DNA of 64,000 bases from Chloroflexota bacterium (GCA_005880695.1 VBGR01000041.1:1-64000); one strand, 5' to 3'. Shown: positions 24,294 to 33,099, counted from the first letter of the stretch. Numbers and translations: made by a program. The notes: generated by a model from the sequence alone, not told the origin.

Positions 24294-25427
24294 ATGAGCG
24301 AATTCAGTCCCGGTCTCGAGGGAGTCCTCGCCGCGAGGACCCAGATCAGCATGGTCGACGGCCAGAACGGCCGCCTCATCTATCGAGGCTACGTAATCGC
24401 CGACCTGGCCGAGACGATGAGCTACGAGGAGGTCGCCTACCTGCTCTGGTACGGCGATCTGCCGACCCGAGAGGAGCTGGACCAGCTCTCCAAGAAGATC
24501 GCCGGCAAGCGCCAGCTGGCGGCGCCGGCCGCGGCGGCGCTCAAGGCTGCCACGGACGACAGCAACCCGATGGACGTCCTCCGCACCGTGGTTTCCGCGC
24601 AAGGCACAACGCCAAAGCTCCAGAAGCCCGACATCGAGCAGGCGATCGCGTATACGGCGGTCTTCCCGACGATCCTGGCGGGCTTCGACCGCCAGCGCCG
24701 CGGCGAGCCCTGGATCGAGCCGCGGGCCGACCTCGGGCAGGCGGCCAACTACCTTTACATGCTGACCGGCAAGGAACCGCGGGCGGAGACGGTGCAGGCG
24801 CTCAACTCCTACCTCGTGCTTCTCGCCGACCACGGGATGAACGCCTCCACCTTTACGGCCCGGGTGATCGCCTCGACCGACTCCGACCTGGCTTCCTGCC
24901 TGGTGGGCGCGATCGGCGCCCTGAAGGGGCCCGCCCACGGCGGCGCTCCCTCGCTGGTCCTCGACCAGCTGGAGAAGATCGGCAAGCCGGACAACGCTGA
25001 GAAGTGGATGCACGAGGCGCTTGACCGCCACGAGCGATTCATGGGCTTCGGGCATCGCGTTTACCGGACCTACGACCCGCGCGCGAAGATCTTGAAAGCG
25101 ATGTGCGAGCGGCTCAACCCGGAGTTCTATGCGCTCGCCTCGAAAGTCGAAGACGTTGCGCTCCGCCTGCTCATGGAACGGCACCCGGAGCGGCCGCAGG
25201 CCACGAACGTCGAGTTCTACTCGGCGGGGGTCCTGCAGTCGGTGGGCCTGCCCAAGGACCTCTTCCCCTGCACCTTTGCGGTGTCCCGAGCCGCCGGCTG
25301 GACGGCGCACGTGCTGGAGCAGGTGGGCGACAATCGGCTGATCCGGCCCCAGTCCGAGTACGTCGGCCCCGAACCGAAGAAGCCACTGCCGATCGGCGAA
25401 CGCTCTAAAGCCCCCGCTCGCACCTAA
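24294..25427 (+). CDS. gltA: Citrate synthase (or 2-methylcitrate synthase), short type
   Basis: Condenses oxaloacetate with acetyl-CoA (or propionyl-CoA). 377 aa from ATG 24294, the length of the short Gram-positive/archaeal type. Catalytic residues are His in LADHGMNAST, His in GFGHRVYRTYDPRA and Asp/Glu in NVEFYSAGVL. The N-terminal IDGENGRLIYRGY-like block is seen as VDGQNGRLIYRGYVI. The methylcitrate role cannot be separated from the citrate role by sequence alone; no prpB/prpD lies nearby. Confidence 0.93.
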   Translation: MSEFSPGLEGVLAARTQISMVDGQNGRLIYRGYVIADLAETMSYEEVAYLLWYGDLPTREELDQLSKKIAGKRQLAAPAAAALKAATDDSNPMDVLRTVVSAQGTTPKLQKPDIEQAIAYTAVFPTILAGFDRQRRGEPWIEPRADLGQAANYLYMLTGKEPRAETVQALNSYLVLLADHGMNASTFTARVIASTDSDLASCLVGAIGALKGPAHGGAPSLVLDQLEKIGKPDNAEKWMHEALDRHERFMGFGHRVYRTYDPRAKILKAMCERLNPEFYALASKVEDVALRLLMERHPERPQATNVEFYSAGVLQSVGLPKDLFPCTFAVSRAAGWTAHVLEQVGDNRLIRPQSEYVGPEPKKPLPIGERSKAPART

Positions 25428-25490
25428 ACCCTTCGTGCTTCGGACGGGCACCACCCTTACGGGACTGGAAATTAAGACGTGCAAGCCTTG

Positions 25491-25790
25491 TTTCGGGTTG
25501 GGGGCGGCATGATCTTTCTTTACTGGAGCGGGCCACGAGCTTGTCTTTGGGGTCCCCATGCCGGCTGACCGGCATGGGGAATGGCCCCCCGCCGCGCGCT
25601 GCGGCGCGCGAGCCTGTAAGGAAGGGCCTTTACGCCCCTTTTCGGATTGGAGGCGGCTTGATCTTTCTTAGTCTGGAGCGGGCCACGAGCTTGCTTTGGG
25701 GTCCCCATGCCGGGTGACCGGCATGGGGAATGGCCCCCCGCCGCGCGCTGCGGCGCGCGAGCCTGTAAGGAAGGGCCTTTACGCCTTTAA
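25491..25790 (+). repeat. Tandem duplication of a ~150-bp hairpin-bearing unit
   Basis: Two adjacent, highly similar units (about 25491-25639 and 25640-25790). Each contains a perfect 11-bp stem CCCCATGCCGG / CCGGCATGGGG with a four-base loop (CTGA in copy 1, 25554-25579; GTGA in copy 2, 25703-25728). Each also contains a second stem CGCGCGC-TGCG-GCGCGCG and the shared tail GAGCCTGTAAGGAAGGGCC. Loop variation with stem identity suggests the stems matter. Confidence 0.75.
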
Positions 25791-25850
25791 ACCAGGCCCG
25801 ACGCCTTACGCCTCTGCGAAGAGAGTGAGTCAGTCCGGCTACAGCAGACA

Positions 25851-25998
25851 GGTTGGCTGCGAACTGACTTTTGGGCTTGCAACCGTTGAGGCCCAAGGCG
25901 TAAGGTTCGTTACGGCCCCGAGGGAAACGTTCAAAGGAGCCGGATGCAGCCGCAAGGCTGGTGCCGGAGCTGGAGAGGCGGTCCGTTGGGGTCATTTC
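25851..25998 (+). ncRNA. Conserved structured element, copy A (tad leader)
   Basis: 148 nt alignable along its whole length with the reverse strand of 38849-38995. Shared blocks: GCGAACTGA, GGGCTTGC, ACGGCCCCGAG, GAAACGTTC, GGAGAGGCGGTC and GGGGTCATTTC. GGCCCC near 25914 can pair with GGGGTC near 25988, closing a domain that contains an inner hairpin AGCC-GCAA-GGCT. In copy B the inner hairpin has a different GNRA loop (GCGA) and altered flanking pairs. It lies about 150 nt upstream of the first tadE, suggesting a leader RNA; the strand and function are inferred. Confidence 0.5.
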
Positions 25999-26146
25999 TT
26001 TTCCCCCTCCTTCTCCAACCGGTTCGATTCGCGCATCCCCCAAAAATCTTCGTAAGGATTCCTCGGGTGAAACGCTCCTCGGTCGCGTTATCCTTCCGAT
26101 CCCGGCGCACTCGGATCCCGGAACCCCCAGGCGCCCGGCCGCGGAG

Positions 26147-26773
26147 ATGGCAAAGACCTCCTCGACCCGCAAGCTTCACTTGCGAGGGCCGGCCTGCAAT
26201 GGGGAAGCAGGCCAGGCCCTCGTCGAATTTGCCGTTTCGGTCGTTTTCCTGACAATCCTCCTGGCCGGCCTGCTCGACATCACGCGCGCCTTCCACTACA
26301 CGGTCGGGCTGCAGGGCGCCGTGCGCGCCGGTGCCCGTCATGGCGCCTACTACTCATCCACGCAGGGTCGGACGCCCTACCTCGACGATGCCGACATCAA
26401 GGCTGCGGTGGACCAGGTCCTGAGCGGGGATGGCCTGCCCCCGTCAACGTTCCGAGCCTCAACCACCTGCCTGGCGCCAATTGACGGCAACTCCTGGGTC
26501 AACCCGCGCTACGGGAGCTCGGCCTATCCGCCCGCCGCCAACACGCCGTGGCTCTACATCTGCTACGACACGCAGGGTTCGCAGAAGACGGGCACGCTGG
26601 CCACCCCGCCAGGAGCGGGAACCGCCAGCCCGTACACCAGCACCGACCTGGTCGTGATCCTGCTCGATCGTTACGGCCTGATCGGAGGGCTGAGCACCGA
26701 GTACCTGAAGTCAGGCTCCAGCCTCACCAGCATCCAGCTCACCGCGTTCCAGCACTTTTCGGTGCAGGGCTAG
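26147..26773 (+). CDS. TadE-like pilus assembly protein, first copy
   Basis: 208 aa from ATG 26147. After a basic N-terminus, the TadE motif GQALVEFAVSVVFLTILLAG (about residues 25-45) forms the single membrane segment with the Glu at +5-like position of pseudopilins. DITRAFHYTVGLQGAVRAGARHGAYY follows, as usual for TadE. The rest is an extracytoplasmic domain with two Cys pairs (TTCLAP, ICYD). TadE/TadF are pseudopilins of the Tad system. The next tadE gene begins seven bases after its stop. Confidence 0.85.
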   Translation: MAKTSSTRKLHLRGPACNGEAGQALVEFAVSVVFLTILLAGLLDITRAFHYTVGLQGAVRAGARHGAYYSSTQGRTPYLDDADIKAAVDQVLSGDGLPPSTFRASTTCLAPIDGNSWVNPRYGSSAYPPAANTPWLYICYDTQGSQKTGTLATPPGAGTASPYTSTDLVVILLDRYGLIGGLSTEYLKSGSSLTSIQLTAFQHFSVQG

Positions 26774-26779
26774 GCAGGC

Positions 26780-27340
26780 GTGGGCCGCTACCTGGCATCA
26801 CAACGCAGCCAGTCGATGACCGAGTTCGCAATCGTGGCGCCCGTCCTGCTGCTGGTTCTCTTCGGGATCATCGACTTCGGCCGCACGCTCTACATCTACG
26901 GCACGCTCGTGCAAGCGGCGAACGAAGGGGTGCGCACCGCGGTCCGCGCCTCTTCACCGCTGCCGAGGGACAGCGACATTCTCTACGCAGCGCGCCGGGG
27001 CTCGCAGTCGCTGCTCCTCGCCAATCCGTGCCCCAACGGGCCGCTGCCACCCACGACCGGTGCGGGCGCCGCCAACCCCAACCCGGACTCCGGCTGGATC
27101 TTCATCACTGAGCCGAACCCACCTGCGACCGTGGAGTCGACACCGCCGCTGGACGCACCGGGCGGCGACGTGCCGACAGGCGCCACGGCTTCCTGCAGCG
27201 CGATCAACCCCCGCTCGTCCGGCAACTACCCGCTGCAGGTGACGATCCGTTACAACTACGCCTTCTTCACGCCCCTCCTCGAGCAGTTGGCCCCGTACCT
27301 GATCCTCCAGGCCTATGCCACGGACTACACGGAATACTGA
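26780..27340 (+). CDS. TadE-like pilus assembly protein, second copy
   Basis: 186 aa from GTG 26780. It has the same design as its neighbour: QSMTEFAIVAPVLLLVLFGI at residues 11-30 is the pseudopilin-like segment, followed by IDFGRTLYIYGTLVQAANEG. The exported part is proline-rich. It overlaps tadG by 26 bases. It is likely the TadF-like partner of the first copy, as Tad loci usually encode two such minor pseudopilins. Confidence 0.87.
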   Translation: MGRYLASQRSQSMTEFAIVAPVLLLVLFGIIDFGRTLYIYGTLVQAANEGVRTAVRASSPLPRDSDILYAARRGSQSLLLANPCPNGPLPPTTGAGAANPNPDSGWIFITEPNPPATVESTPPLDAPGGDVPTGATASCSAINPRSSGNYPLQVTIRYNYAFFTPLLEQLAPYLILQAYATDYTEY

Positions 27341-29246
27341 GCGCGGCCAGACACTGGTTCTGGTCGCCTTCTCGCTGATCGTCCTGATCGGTCTCGTCGG
27401 CCTGGCGGTCGACGGCGGGCGCCTTTTCTGGGAGCGCCGCACTCTCCAGAACGCGGTCGACTCGGCCGCGCTGGCCGCGTCAGACAACTACCAGGACAGC
27501 CAGTCGATCTCCTCCTCACTCCAAGCCGCGGCTCGGGAGTACGCGGCCAACGAGAGCATCTACGGCGCTTCCAGCGCCAGCCCTTCCTGGTCGGCTACGA
27601 CCGTCGACGTGACCTGGGTCGGTGCGCCGGACGACATGCACGTCGTATACACCTCCGCCGGCTCTGTGTCCGCCTTCGACGTCAGCTCCACGCACCGCGT
27701 CGGGCTGGCTTTCATGGTCGTATTGGGGGCCGGAGCGACCGCCGGTGTTTCAGCTACCGCCCAGGGCCATGCCAAGACGGGGGGCACCATCAACGCGGCG
27801 CTGGCGACCCTCTCGCAGGGCAATTGCAGAGGTGGCGGCGACTCCCTGTCGGTCGTCGGCAACGGGGACATCCTGGTCCCCGGCGGCAGCGTTCAGAGCA
27901 GCGGCTCGGTGTCTCTTGGCGGCCGGCGCGCGGCCATCAGCGCAGGGTCCTTCTCCGTCAACTGCACGAGCCCGGTGCCGTCTGGCATCACGGCGTCGAA
28001 CGGCACTTTTACCGGCATCGCTCCACTTTCCGATCCGGCCTTCTCGCCGGGACCGTTGGGCAGTTACAGCAGCGCCCAATCCGCGAGCAGCAACATCGTG
28101 CTGCAGCCGGGCGTCTACGCCGGCGACCCGAGCAGTGGACCGGCTGGATGCTATTTCCTGGCCGGAGGGGTTTACACGCTCCAGGCCGGCCTCGGCGGCG
28201 GCAACTTCATCTCCAACGAGCTGCGTCCGCCCGACGAACCCGACACCTCTTCGGGCACACCCAACTACGACAATCGCGTGGCCAACCCGCAGGAATGGAG
28301 CGCTTCCGGATGCAGCGGCAGCTTCATTCTCAGCACGCAGATTTCCGGGCTGGGCCTCACGGGTGGCGTGTTCGGGATAGTGGTGACCAGCACCAGGACC
28401 GACTATTACCCGCCGCAAGCGCAAGGCGGCACCGCATATCCGCGGGAGAGCGCTCCCTCGACCTGCCATCCGATAGTCGTGGCGGCCGGGCGCGCGATCA
28501 ACATGGTGATCAACAACGTGCCCGGGGCGCAGGGCTACAACATCTACGCGTCTTACGTGGCCTCGGGCGACCCCTGCGCGACCGGACCCTGGGGGTTCGT
28601 CGCGAGTGTCCCCAACACCTTCATCGAGATCGCCGGGAGCCTCGGCACGACGCTGGCCTCGATCAACTCGAGCAGCCTCGCAACGCTGCCCACGCCGGCA
28701 AACATCGGGCGCGCCTGCACAGTCGGCTCGCCGTATCCACCACTTTGCTCAGCCGCCACGGGGCTCACCGGTAGCGCCAACCCGCCCGGTAACGGGGGAG
28801 AAACCGCCCCCTACGTGTCCGGCCTGGCGCCAAGTGTCCCGTCCAAAGACACAGCCGCCAATGGCGGCGGAGACCGCGCGGATGAGCACTACAACGACCC
28901 GGCGGTGTCGCCCGGCGCGGTGCAGCTCTACTTCCCCAACACCGCCTGCATCAGCATGACCCAGGGCACCGTTGCCGTCTTCGGCGGTCCCCAGTACAAC
29001 TGGATCGTGATCTTCTCCCCGCCCAGCAACAACTGCAGCCCGTCCTTTTCGGGACACGCCGTGCTGGCCTCCGTGGGGACCGTCTACTGGCCGGCCGGGA
29101 ACATGTCGATCACCGGCAATGGTGGCGCACCCGTCGCCAGCCAGGTGATCGTCAACACCTTCTCCGCCGCCGGCAACGGCGATCTGACGATCTTCTACGA
29201 CCCGGGCAGCGCCCCTCAGCAGGGGTACTCGCAAATCTCGATGTGA
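27315..29246 (+). CDS. TadG-like Flp pilus assembly protein, long form
   Basis: 643 aa. The N-terminal TadG (Flp-assembly) segment RGQTLVLVAFSLIVLIGLVG followed by LAVDGGRLFWERRTLQNAVD is clear. The remaining 550 residues are glycine-, serine- and cysteine-rich, beta-type and extracytoplasmic, without the von Willebrand A motif DxSxS seen in many TadG proteins. It may act as a surface-exposed minor component or adhesin. It overlaps the second tadE gene by 26 bases. A -10-like TACAAT (29274-29279) follows, so cpaB may also have its own promoter. Confidence 0.82.
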   Translation: MPRTTRNTERGQTLVLVAFSLIVLIGLVGLAVDGGRLFWERRTLQNAVDSAALAASDNYQDSQSISSSLQAAAREYAANESIYGASSASPSWSATTVDVTWVGAPDDMHVVYTSAGSVSAFDVSSTHRVGLAFMVVLGAGATAGVSATAQGHAKTGGTINAALATLSQGNCRGGGDSLSVVGNGDILVPGGSVQSSGSVSLGGRRAAISAGSFSVNCTSPVPSGITASNGTFTGIAPLSDPAFSPGPLGSYSSAQSASSNIVLQPGVYAGDPSSGPAGCYFLAGGVYTLQAGLGGGNFISNELRPPDEPDTSSGTPNYDNRVANPQEWSASGCSGSFILSTQISGLGLTGGVFGIVVTSTRTDYYPPQAQGGTAYPRESAPSTCHPIVVAAGRAINMVINNVPGAQGYNIYASYVASGDPCATGPWGFVASVPNTFIEIAGSLGTTLASINSSSLATLPTPANIGRACTVGSPYPPLCSAATGLTGSANPPGNGGETAPYVSGLAPSVPSKDTAANGGGDRADEHYNDPAVSPGAVQLYFPNTACISMTQGTVAVFGGPQYNWIVIFSPPSNNCSPSFSGHAVLASVGTVYWPAGNMSITGNGGAPVASQVIVNTFSAAGNGDLTIFYDPGSAPQQGYSQISM

Positions 29247-29273
29247 GGTGTCAAGAAATCGTGAAGCAGCGAT

Positions 29274-29279
29274 TACAAT
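29274..29279 (+). promoter_or_regulatory. Possible internal promoter before cpaB
   Basis: TACAAT lies 12 bases before the cpaB ATG, in the 45-base gap after tadG. No clear -35 box is seen (TGTCAA with a 19-base spacer is the best). Confidence 0.3.
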
Positions 29280-29291
29280 CCGCAGGCGCTT

Positions 29292-30095
29292 ATGGTCGCC
29301 AGTAGGCCGTTCACTATCGTCGGGGCGGTGATCGCGGTGCTCGCCCTCGGCGCCTTCATCCTCTTCGGAGGCAAGGGCGGCGGCGCCGTGCCCACGGCCG
29401 GCACCGGCATCCAGGCCTCGATAGTGGTCGCCGCGCACGACCTGCCCTTGCGCGTCGCGTTGACGCCTACCGACGTCACCGTCGTCAAGATGCCGAGCAC
29501 CTCAGTGCCGCCGCACCACTTCGACAAGGTCGAGCAGGTGAAGAACCTGATCCCGATCGCGACGATCCTGAAAGACCAGGCCCTCACCTCCAACCTGCTG
29601 GTCAGCTCGCCAGACGAGGTAAGCGGCGCCCAGGCGGCGTTCCTGCCAATTCCAAAGGGATTCGTAGGGACGACGATTCCGACCGGTGAGCAGCAGGGGG
29701 TCGCGGGCAACATTCAGGCCGGCGACTACATCTCGATCGTGGTCGTGATGGTCACCCAAACGGGCAGGTTCTCGAATGTCCGCACGGTTTTCACAAACAT
29801 CCACGTCCTGCGCGTGGGACCCGCCAACCTCGACGTGCAGGCGGCGCAGAACAAGGGCAGCGCGCCCGCCAAGCAAACCAGCGGAGCGGCCAGCTTGACG
29901 GTCGTGGTCACACAATGCCAGGCCGAGTTCATCAACTGGTTCATCGCCAACGGGACGATCAAGTACACGCTGGAGTCATACAAGGATTACGCGCCGCGCG
30001 ACACGACCGCCGACGTCAACTGCCCCAACGCGGACGCGGCCAAGGGCGTCACCGCCGGCGACGTTTCCCGGACCTGGCCCGGCCTCATCAACTAG
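29292..30095 (+). CDS. cpaB: CpaB/RcpC-like Flp pilus assembly protein (SAF domain)
   Basis: 267 aa, periplasmic/exported accessory protein of Tad pili. An N-terminal membrane anchor (residues 8-27, VGAVIAVLALGAFILFGG) is followed by a SAF domain (ASIVVAAHDLPLRVALTPTD, TILKDQALTSNLL) and an RcpC-type domain (AGDYISIVVVM). In proteobacteria it stabilises the secretin. The locus shows no secretin gene, which fits a monoderm or an unusual envelope. tadB starts 8 bases after its stop, leaving no room for cpaE or cpaF. Confidence 0.88.
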   Translation: MVASRPFTIVGAVIAVLALGAFILFGGKGGGAVPTAGTGIQASIVVAAHDLPLRVALTPTDVTVVKMPSTSVPPHHFDKVEQVKNLIPIATILKDQALTSNLLVSSPDEVSGAQAAFLPIPKGFVGTTIPTGEQQGVAGNIQAGDYISIVVVMVTQTGRFSNVRTVFTNIHVLRVGPANLDVQAAQNKGSAPAKQTSGAASLTVVVTQCQAEFINWFIANGTIKYTLESYKDYAPRDTTADVNCPNADAAKGVTAGDVSRTWPGLIN

Positions 30096-30103
30096 CAAGT
30101 CTC

Positions 30104-31066
30104 GTGGCGATCCCGCTCATCACCGGCGTCCTCTTCGCGATCGGCGTCATCCTCGTCGCGGTCAACCTCGACGGCGCTCGCCTGGCCGCCGCCAGCTCGG
30201 TGGCGCCGGCGAGCCTGCCCGTCCCGGGGGCTCCGAAGCGCCCGATCGGCTCCATCCGCGATCGCATCGATCGCATCTTCGAGCCCGCTCCGGACGGGCC
30301 GGTCGTCAACCAGAGGCGGTCGGCCAAGGCGTCGCTCAGCGAGCAGCTCTCCCGGGCCGACTTGAGGCTCCGCACTTCCGAGTTCCTTGGGATCCGGCTC
30401 GGCTCTGCGTTGCTCCTGGCCCTGGTCGGAGTAATCCGCTTCGGCATCGGATGGCAGATGCTGGTGACCGGCGCTTTCGGCTGGTTCATCCCACGCTTCT
30501 ACCTCCGGTTCCGGCGCCGACGCCGCCTCAAGGCATTCAACGACCAGCTCGGCGACACGCTGATCTTGATGTCGAACGCGCTGAAGACCGGTTACTCGCT
30601 CGCCCAGGCGATTGACGTCGTCGCCAACAAGGCCAGTCCGCCCATCTCCAAGGAGTTCGACCGCGTCGTGAAGGAGGTCAACCTGGGAGCCAACATCGAG
30701 GACTCGCTGACCCGGCTGGTGCGGCGGACAGAGAGCTCCGACCTGGACATGGTCGTGACCGCCGTCGCCATCAACCGTAAGATCGGCGGCAACCTGAGCG
30801 AGATCCTGGAGAACATCGCCGAGACGATCCGGGAGCGGGTCCGGATCAAGGGCGAGATGTCGACCCTGACGGCGCAGGCGCGCGGATCTGGCTACATGAT
30901 CACGGGCTTGCCCATCGTCCTGGGCATCTTCATGTACTTCGTGACGCCGCAGTACTTCGCGCCGATGGTCGCCAACCCGATCGGCATCGGGATGCTGGTC
31001 GCGGCGGGAATTTTCATGGGCCTCGGCCAGCTGATCATGAGCCGCATCGCCACGGTAGACGTCTAA
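30104..31066 (+). CDS. tadB: TadB-like inner-membrane platform protein
   Basis: 320 aa from GTG 30104. The type II secretion F-domain shows DTLILMSNALKTGYSLAQAI, then KEVNLGANIEDSLTRLVRRT and DMVVTAVAINRKIGGNLSEI, with three to four membrane helices at the N- and C-terminal ends. With TadC it forms the platform on which the ATPase TadA drives pilus assembly. It lies between cpaB (8 bases upstream) and tadC, with a 107-base gap carrying an inverted repeat. Confidence 0.92.
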   Translation: MAIPLITGVLFAIGVILVAVNLDGARLAAASSVAPASLPVPGAPKRPIGSIRDRIDRIFEPAPDGPVVNQRRSAKASLSEQLSRADLRLRTSEFLGIRLGSALLLALVGVIRFGIGWQMLVTGAFGWFIPRFYLRFRRRRRLKAFNDQLGDTLILMSNALKTGYSLAQAIDVVANKASPPISKEFDRVVKEVNLGANIEDSLTRLVRRTESSDLDMVVTAVAINRKIGGNLSEILENIAETIRERVRIKGEMSTLTAQARGSGYMITGLPIVLGIFMYFVTPQYFAPMVANPIGIGMLVAAGIFMGLGQLIMSRIATVDV

Positions 31067-31162
31067 GTGTCCCGACCCAGAAATTCGCGGACATCTCATC
31101 GGTGCTGGAGCCCTAGCGGTCGCCTGCCGCGATCTGCAGCCCGAACCTCTGGGTCGGGACAC
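31067..31162. mobile_element. 96-bp element with perfect 15-bp terminal inverted repeats
   Basis: GTGTCCCGACCCAGA (31067-31081) and its exact complement TCTGGGTCGGGACAC (31148-31162) flank 66 bases. The left end begins directly after the tadB stop. Past the right end, TCGGGACACTG repeats part of the end. The form suits a tiny MITE or a long transcriptional hairpin between tadB and tadC; no transposase and no clear target duplication are visible. Confidence 0.6.
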
Positions 31163-31173
31163 TCGGGACACTG

Positions 31174-32100
31174 ATGGCTTACACCCTGGTCTTCGGGGCC
31201 GCCTTCGCGATCGGGCTCTTTCTGATCTTTCTGGACTTCGACCGCACCCGGGCCGCAGCCGATCCGACCGAGATCGAAGAGCGCCTGAAGGGCTACGGCG
31301 AGATCGACGCGACCACGCTCGACAAGATCGAGCTGGACAAGCCCTTCCAGGAGCGTGTGTTGCGCCCGGGGCTGGAGCGGCTGGGCCGCCTCCTGAGCGA
31401 TCGCACGCCCGAAAAGGCCCGGCTCGCCATGGCCGCCAAGCTGAGCCTGGCCGGCCGGCCGGGCGGCCTCAGCGTGGCCGGCTTCACCGCCCTCCGGGAC
31501 GTCATGGCCGCCTTCGGCGTGCCCCTGGGCGCGGGCGTCGGGATCTTCGCGCACCACGACCTCCCCGGCGCGCTGATCGGCGCAGTCGTCGGGGCCCTGC
31601 TCGGCTACTACGGGCCGATCTTCTGGCTCAGCTCCGCCGCCGGGCGCCGCCGCAAACAGATCCAGAAGGCGCTCCCCGACGCGATGGACCTCCTCACCAT
31701 CTCGGCCGAGGCCGGGCAGTCATTTGACGCGGCAGTGCAGAACGTCGTCGAGAAGTTCCACAACGCGCTGACCGACGAGCTGGCGATCGTGATCCGAGAG
31801 GTGCAGCTCGGGCGGCCTCGCCTGGACGCCCTCGAAGACATGGGCCGGCGCAGCGGCGTCGAAGACGTGAACAACTTTGTCCAAGCGGTCGTCCAGTCCG
31901 AGCAGATGGGGGTTGGGATCTCCAAGATCCTGCGCATCCAGGCCGCCGAGCTGAGGCGCCGGCGGCGGCAGAGGGCCCAGGAGCAGGCCGCCCAGGCCTC
32001 TCTCAAGATGATGCTGCCGATGGTCGGCTGCATCTTCCCGACCCTATGGATCATCCTGCTGGGGCCGGCGGTCCTGGTGGTTCTGAAGGCCCGCGGCTAA
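31174..32100 (+). CDS. tadC: TadC-like inner-membrane platform protein
   Basis: 308 aa, the second F-domain platform protein of the Tad system. MDLLTISAEAGQSFDAAVQ, IREVQLGRPRLDALEDMGRR and FVQAVVQSEQMGVGISKILR are the core motifs. Membrane helices sit at residues 3-22, about 110-150 and 275-305. The end overlaps the convergent GT87 gene by 57 bases. No tadA/cpaF follows within the window, so the motor ATPase is encoded elsewhere or the locus is split. Confidence 0.92.
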   Translation: MAYTLVFGAAFAIGLFLIFLDFDRTRAAADPTEIEERLKGYGEIDATTLDKIELDKPFQERVLRPGLERLGRLLSDRTPEKARLAMAAKLSLAGRPGGLSVAGFTALRDVMAAFGVPLGAGVGIFAHHDLPGALIGAVVGALLGYYGPIFWLSSAAGRRRKQIQKALPDAMDLLTISAEAGQSFDAAVQNVVEKFHNALTDELAIVIREVQLGRPRLDALEDMGRRSGVEDVNNFVQAVVQSEQMGVGISKILRIQAAELRRRRRQRAQEQAAQASLKMMLPMVGCIFPTLWIILLGPAVLVVLKARG

Positions 32101-33021
32101 GGCAGCCAACCAGGCGACCTCGACCACCAGCAGCGGAGCCCCGCCGATCGGGATGGCGAACACCGCCAGCGCATAGCCGGTGAGCAGGAAAAAGCGGAAC
32201 CACAAGGGTGGCGCCGTGCGCAGCATGAGCCACGCGGCCACGATGAGCACCGTGAAGTCCTGCAGGCTCAGGTGCGGCGTGAGCAGGAAGGAGCCGAGCA
32301 GGCCCGCACAGATGACCATCTCGACCGAGGCACGCCGCCGCCAGGCGGCGTAGAGCGCTCCCAGCCCCAACAGCGCCTGGAGGCCGAGAACCCAGGGGGC
32401 CTGCCCCAGCGTGCCGCTCACGGCGTAGCGATGGTTGAGCGCCACTCCCTCCAGCGCAGCCAGGTCGCGGAGCATCTCCTGCAGGCCGTGGGCGCCGAGG
32501 GTCAGAGCGGCGATTGCGGCCACGAGGCCCGCGGCCAGAGCCCAGCCGGCAAAGGCGCGGACCCGGCCGGCCACGAGCAAAGCGATCGGCACCAGGAAGG
32601 CGTCCTGGGGCTTCAAAAGGATGACCGTCAGGACCAACCCCGCCTCCACGTCACGGCCGCGGCGGAGCAGCCACCAGGCGACTGCCACCGCCGCCGCAAC
32701 CAGAACGCAGGCCTGCCCGAGCCAGAGGGCGAGCACGACTGCGATCAGGGACAGGGCAGCGGTCAGGTGAGCGAGCTTCGTCCAACCGGCACCCGGCGCG
32801 GCCAGGCGCCAGGCCAGCAGCAGGGCCGCCACTACCAGCACCTCCCATGCCAGATAGGCGGCCCAGAACGGCAGGAGCGTGAAGGGCGCCACCAGCCAGG
32901 CCAGGGGCGGCGGGTTGGCGAAGGGCTGCCAGGAGGTATCGATGCTCGCCGCGGCCGCCTGCACCGCGGCGACGCCGGTCCCGACCAGCGCAACCGCGGT
33001 CGGGAGGGGCGGTCTGCGCAC
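32044..33021 (-). CDS. Glycosyltransferase family 87-like integral membrane protein
   Basis: 325 aa with about 9-10 membrane helices. Motifs fit GT87/DUF2029 polyprenyl-phosphate-sugar dependent mannosyltransferases: FANPPPLAWLVAPFTLLPF after the first helix, WLGQACVLVAAAV and LTVILLKPQDAFLVP. It probably adds a sugar outside the membrane to lipid- or protein-linked glycans. It starts at GTG 33021 and its last 57 bases overlap the tadC end on the opposite strand. Possible glycosylation of pilus or envelope is only suggested by position. Confidence 0.8.
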   Translation of the reverse strand: MRRPPLPTAVALVGTGVAAVQAAAASIDTSWQPFANPPPLAWLVAPFTLLPFWAAYLAWEVLVVAALLLAWRLAAPGAGWTKLAHLTAALSLIAVVLALWLGQACVLVAAAVAVAWWLLRRGRDVEAGLVLTVILLKPQDAFLVPIALLVAGRVRAFAGWALAAGLVAAIAALTLGAHGLQEMLRDLAALEGVALNHRYAVSGTLGQAPWVLGLQALLGLGALYAAWRRRASVEMVICAGLLGSFLLTPHLSLQDFTVLIVAAWLMLRTAPPLWFRFFLLTGYALAVFAIPIGGAPLLVVEVAWLAALAAGLQNHQDRRPQQDDP

Positions 33022-33099
33022 TGCGGCGGGAATTTATCAGCCCGAGCCGGGTAAGAAATAGACTTGAAATGCGTATGAATCCCCCGCCGAGATGGCGCT

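Larger units (their letters stand above)
25428..26146. other. Long non-coding region before the tad locus
   Basis: About 720 bases with no convincing gene. It holds two tandem 150-bp repeats with strong hairpins (25491-25790), then the conserved structured element (25851-25998), then about 150 bases of leader up to tadE. Antisense frames on the minus strand are shadows of the repeats. Confidence 0.6.

Noticed and set aside
25851-25998. Cyclic di-GMP (GEMM-I) or other known riboswitch before the tad genes
   Set aside because: The core blocks of GEMM-I (AAACC, GAAA loop with GGGACGCAAAGCC) are absent; other riboswitch consensus sequences I recall do not fit either. Left as an unassigned conserved element.
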